From Nitrospirota bacterium (lineage in GTDB: Bacteria > Nitrospirota > Thermodesulfovibrionia > UBA6902 > BMS3Bbin08), in contig JACQXH010000269.1 in the NCBI GenBank assembly GCA_016208845.1, positions 1-7,913 on the forward strand: DNA of 7,913 nt, read 5' to 3'. The notes under the pieces are model-generated. The model was not told the DNA's origin and searched no databases. It saw only the letters and a program-made list of their open reading frames with translations. This document shows positions 5,664-7,913 of this stretch, piece after piece (the first letter of the stretch is position 1; each line of letters begins with the position of its first letter). A program made the translations under genes and the position numbers.

Positions 5664-6504
5664 ATGAATAAATCAAATTCAATAGTTTTATTTAATCAAA
5701 AGCAAGTTCGTCGTTTTTACGATGAAAAAAAAGAACTTTGGTACTTCTCTATTATTGATGTTATCGAAATTTTGACTGACACTAGTATCCCAAGGCGGTA
5801 TTGGAGCGATTTGAAAAGTAAGCTGAAAAACGAAGGTAGTGAAGTGTACGAAAAAATCGTACAGTTGAAAATGACTGCTCCTGACGGAAAGCAAAGAGAA
5901 ACAGACTCTTTTTCCACAGAAGACCTGCTTCGTGTAATCTAATCAATTCCTTCTCCAAAAGCAGAACCTTTTAAATTATGGCTTGCAAAAGTCGGCTATG
6001 AACGAATAGAAGAAACAGAAGATCCGGAACTTGCCTTTGATAGGGCAATGAAAACATATTTGCAAAAAGGTTATTCAAAAGAGTGGATAAATCAACGAAT
6101 AAAAAGTATTGAGGTACGCAAAGAATTAACCGATGAGTGGCAAGAGCGGGAAATGAAAGAGGGGCTAGAATATGAGATATTAACCGACGAGATTACGAGA
6201 GCATGGGCAGATAGAATATAAAAATTTTAAGGGGCTAAAAAAAGAAAATTTGAGAGATAATATGACCAATCTCGAATTGGTCCTAAATATGCTTGCAGAA
6301 GCTTCAACAACAGAAATATCTAAAAAGAAAAAACCAAAAGGGTTAGAACATAACAAACAAGTGGCCAGAGCGGGAGGGATTGCCGCAAGAAAGGCAAGGC
6401 TTGAAATAGAAAAACAAACGGGCGAAAGCGTAATTGTCTCTAAAAACGCAAAGAGTTTAATGAAAAAAGAAAAGAAATCATTACTCAGTAAAAACTATAA
6501 ATAG
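5664..6504 (+). pseudogene. BRO-N family (phage antirepressor-like) gene, broken by a nonsense codon and a frameshift
   Basis: Three consecutive pieces join into one protein of about 280 residues with the BRO-N domain of phage antirepressor and baculovirus BRO proteins. Piece 1 (5664-5942) begins MNKSNSIVLFNQKQVRRFYD and contains ELWYFSIIDVIEIL, ending at TAA 5940-5942. Piece 2 continues in the same frame (SIPSPKAEPFKLWLAKVGYE, then KEWINQRIKSIEVRKELTDE) to TAA 6219-6221. Piece 3 is in the next frame from about 6217 (YKNFKGLKKENLRDNMTNLE) to TAG 6502-6504. The first lesion fits a CAA-to-TAA change, since I recall Gln before SIPSPKAEPFK in relatives. The second is a net frameshift near 6215. 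A TTG at 6250 could start a separate 84-residue product from piece 3, but the join to piece 2 makes decay more likely. Intact relatives are widespread as lone genes, so a prophage is not implied. Confidence 0.85.
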
Positions 6505-6591
6505 CAATGGCAATACAAATTTAATTATCCAGTCGGGAATATAGCGCATAAGGAGCCGTTTAAAGGGGTGAGTAAGGAGAAGTGATAGCTG

Positions 6592-6662
6592 GGAGGTAAG
6601 GATTGAATGAGATAAAGTTCTTTTTCACGCTTTCAGAAGATGCAAAGATCGTCTCAGAGTAA
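6592..6662 (+). other. Possible fragment: GGAGG with a 19-codon TTG-start frame
   Basis: GGAGG (6592-6596) lies 6 bp before TTG 6603, opening a frame that reads LNEIKFFFTLSEDAKIVSE and stops at TAA 6660-6662. It resembles the first strand of a small protein but is too short to identify. It could be another gene remnant in the 181-bp gap between the BRO-N pseudogene and the next pair. Nothing else was recognised in that gap. Confidence 0.2.
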
Positions 6663-6685
6663 CAGCAATCAAAGAGAAAGCAAAA

Positions 6686-6940
6686 ATGTTGAAATTTGTT
6701 GTGCAATACGAAGCCAGGTTTCATAATAAATAATTCCCGATAGTGAGATATGATACATCTCACGGGTTTGCGCACAAGGATATAATTCATTATTCTGGAT
6801 TAAAAGAAAAGCAGCCTCTATATTTTCCAACGCTTAACGCTGCCTTTACATTCGCCATGCAAGACCTTAAAATATCATGGAGATGGTATAGGGCAGCCTA
6901 TGAAAAGGAGTTAAAAAATGAAAAAGGAAACGGCAGTTAG
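6686..6940 (+). pseudogene. Small conserved hypothetical gene with an in-frame TAA
   Basis: The frame from ATG 6686 reads MLKFVVQYEARFHNK, then TAA (6731-6733), then FPIVRYDTSHGFAHKDIIHY and on to TAG 6938-6940, 85 codons with the stop. The pieces on both sides of the TAA read as one protein. I recall small hypothetical proteins of this kind (YDT-HGFAH-D, then an FPxxNxAFTFA-type stretch and a C-terminal basic helix), often with Trp near the site of this stop. That memory is not a search result. A GTG at 6743 could restart a 65-residue product lacking the first strand, but it has no clear Shine-Dalgarno. The 3' end overlaps the next gene by 23 bp and contains that gene's ribosome binding site, so the two were probably translated together. 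Function unknown. Confidence 0.6.
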
Positions 6941-7175
6941 AAAAAATCTTGATCTTCTCGATACATTTATGAAATATGCTTTTGACTACCCTGACATTCT
7001 CGACAAAATTCCGCCTGATGCTGAGCTTGTAATCTTCCCGAAGGACGATCCGGCGCTTTTAAAGGAGAACCGAAAATTAGCAGAATCTATGACAAAAGCA
7101 GGGGAAAAAGTCGTTATTGTGGAACTCAAAAAACCCCGCATTGCCAAACCTCATCTTGCAGTTGTCAACGCCTAA
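6918..7175 (+). CDS. DUF5647-like small protein
   Basis: This intact 85-residue protein begins at ATG 6918 behind AGGAG (6906-6910, spacer 7). It has an N-terminal helical part (KNLDLLDTFMKYAFDYPDIL), then IPPDAELVIFPKDDPALLKEN at about 33-53, a helix (RKLAESMTKAGEKV) and a strand (VIVELKKPRIAKP). This order matches my recollection of the DUF5647 family, which has no assigned function. It overlaps the upstream small gene by 23 bp, suggesting a two-gene unit in which the proteins may act together. The layout resembles a toxin-antitoxin module, but no nuclease, kinase or DNA-binding motif is visible in either protein, so I assign no function. Confidence 0.75.
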   Translation: MKKETAVRKNLDLLDTFMKYAFDYPDILDKIPPDAELVIFPKDDPALLKENRKLAESMTKAGEKVVIVELKKPRIAKPHLAVVNA

Positions 7176-7180
7176 ATCTG

Positions 7181-7194
7181 CGATATTTATATCG
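7181..7194. other. AT-rich inverted repeat between convergent genes
   Basis: CGATAT-TT-ATATCG is a perfect 6-bp dyad with a 2-nt loop, six bases after the DUF5647-like stop and 36 bp past the stop of the opposing TPR gene. It is followed by A rather than T on the plus strand and has no T-run on the minus side. It is a poor intrinsic terminator, although its position between convergent genes suits one. Confidence 0.25.
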
Positions 7195-7229
7195 TAAAAA
7201 AACTATCGCAAGAAAGAAATATCCTGGCA

Positions 7230-7913
7230 TTAATGCTTTTTTATAGCTCTGTAGGCATTCTCAAGATTATTCTGCGCGCCGGCAAAATCAGGCTTAAGCT
7301 GCAAGGCGATCCGGTATTGAATCATCGCCTTGTCAATGAGCCCTTTAGAAAAGTAGGCATTGCCGAGATTATTATGTATCTCAGGAATGTATGGCTTGAG
7401 CCTCACAGCTATCTCATAATGCCCAATCGCGCTGTCAATATATCCCCTGGAGAAATAGGCGTTGCCGAGATTGAAATGCGCTTCAAGGGAATATGGTTTT
7501 AATTTCAGGGCGGCCTTATATTGTTCTATTGCCTCATCTGCAAGTCCTCTTGAAAGGAAGATATTGCCGATATTGTTGTATGCCTCTACAAGGTTTGGAT
7601 TGAGCGTTAATGATGTATTATAATGTTCCATCGCCTCATTGTCTAAACCTTTCGAGTGATAAGCCTGGCCGAGATTAATATGCGCCCTTTCTTTGGCAGG
7701 GCTCTTTTGAGCGACGTCTGTCCAAAGGGTATAATCATCCTTCCAGACATTATTCCTCGCATATGTTGTTGCTGACAATATAATAATGATAACCGGAAGC
7801 GCGATCAGTACCGCTTTCCCTGTGTTTTTTCTTTTTTCTATTGCCATGAACATAAGACCGCTCAAGGCCATGAAGATCCCTATGGAAGGAAGGTACACCC
7901 TGTGCTCGAAGAT
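7230..7913 (-). CDS. Membrane-anchored TPR protein, C-terminal 227 residues (5' end off the window)
   Basis: The frame is open to the right edge, and residues before the first in-window GTG (7898) continue sensibly as IFEHRVYLPSIG, so the start lies outside. EHRVYLPSIG resembles the YLPSIG-type segment of multi-pass membrane proteins carrying C-terminal TPRs (TMTC-like or GT-C-like), where it sits in the late membrane region. Two hydrophobic helices follow, at about 11-25 and 33-51. Four full 34-residue tetratricopeptide repeats then begin near 75, 109, 143 and 177 (for example NLGNAYFSRGYIDSAIGHYE), with a fifth partial repeat (211-227) ending at TAA 7230-7232. TPRs mediate protein-protein contacts; full-length relatives have been linked to glycosylation or envelope assembly, which is inference here. 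Repeats 3 and 4 are the most alike. It converges on the DUF5647-like gene. Confidence 0.9.
   Translation of the reverse strand: MFEHRVYLPSIGIFMALSGLMFMAIEKRKNTGKAVLIALPVIIIILSATTYARNNVWKDDYTLWTDVAQKSPAKERAHINLGQAYHSKGLDNEAMEHYNTSLTLNPNLVEAYNNIGNIFLSRGLADEAIEQYKAALKLKPYSLEAHFNLGNAYFSRGYIDSAIGHYEIAVRLKPYIPEIHNNLGNAYFSKGLIDKAMIQYRIALQLKPDFAGAQNNLENAYRAIKKH

Noticed and set aside
5430..6740. Alternative genetic code with TAA read as an amino acid, suggested by three in-frame TAA codons (5445, 5940, 6731)
   Set aside because: TAA is used as the normal terminator of the DUF5647-like gene (7173-7175) and the TPR gene (7230-7232). The BRO-N gene also needs a frameshift, which recoding would not explain. 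Gene decay is simpler.
6560..6790. Minus-strand 76-codon frame
   Set aside because: It crosses the conserved RYDTSHGFAHKD coding segment of the plus strand and reads as Cys- and Phe-rich shadow sequence without a ribosome binding site.
5664..7175. Prophage remnant
   Set aside because: Only an antirepressor-like gene is present, with no integrase, structural or lysis genes. BRO-N genes commonly occur alone.

Overview
The window looks like a bacterial chromosome fragment of moderate G+C. Conserved housekeeping genes lie on its left side and a short accessory stretch fills the middle. The gene set (TypA, CstA, a membrane-anchored TPR protein, MazF-type toxin, BRO-N protein, DUF5647) and the style of the intergenic repeats (CACAGAG modules, CCTGCC/GGCAGG palindromes) recall environmental Gram-negative lineages such as Nitrospirota or former Deltaproteobacteria. 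That placement is an impression, not a demonstrated assignment.

Layout. (1) 1-1467, minus strand: the first 489 codons of the ribosome-associated GTPase TypA/BipA; its 3' end lies beyond the left edge. (2) 1468-2032: a gene-free gap built mostly of two inverted-repeat-bounded elements of about 212 and 223 bp (1485-1696 and 1815-2037), containing nested hairpins and a perfect 20-bp palindrome. Between them, 1697-1814 is AT-rich with no recognisable gene. (3) 2033-3961, minus strand: a complete carbon-starvation transporter CstA. Its stop codon lies inside the terminal repeat of the second element, and its last residues are partly encoded by a palindromic repeat. (4) 4022-4688, plus strand: a divergent LexA-like S24 self-cleaving repressor with a palindromic operator candidate over its own start. 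A strong but orphan ribosome binding site and a 7-codon stub follow it, perhaps the remains of a co-transcribed gene. (5) 4835-5427: a ribbon-helix-helix antitoxin overlapping a MazF-type toxin by 4 bp. (6) 5430-6504: a decayed small gene running into a REP-like repeat, then a BRO-N family gene broken by a nonsense codon and a frameshift. (7) 6686-7175: two overlapping small genes of unknown function; the first carries an in-frame TAA and the second is an intact DUF5647 protein. (8) 7230-7913, minus strand: the C-terminal part of a membrane TPR protein whose 5' end lies beyond the right edge.

How it fits together. TypA and CstA are ordinary core genes in the same orientation, separated by repeat elements. 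The segment 4022-7175 behaves like a small accessory island: a damage-response-type repressor, a toxin-antitoxin pair and several two-gene or phage-related remnants, many with fresh inactivating changes. No tRNA, rRNA, CRISPR array, transposase or integrase was seen. I do not see a convincing complete new system. The best candidates for something undescribed are the repeat elements that supply protein-coding sequence at the cstA 3' end, and the uncharacterised gene pair at 6686-7175.
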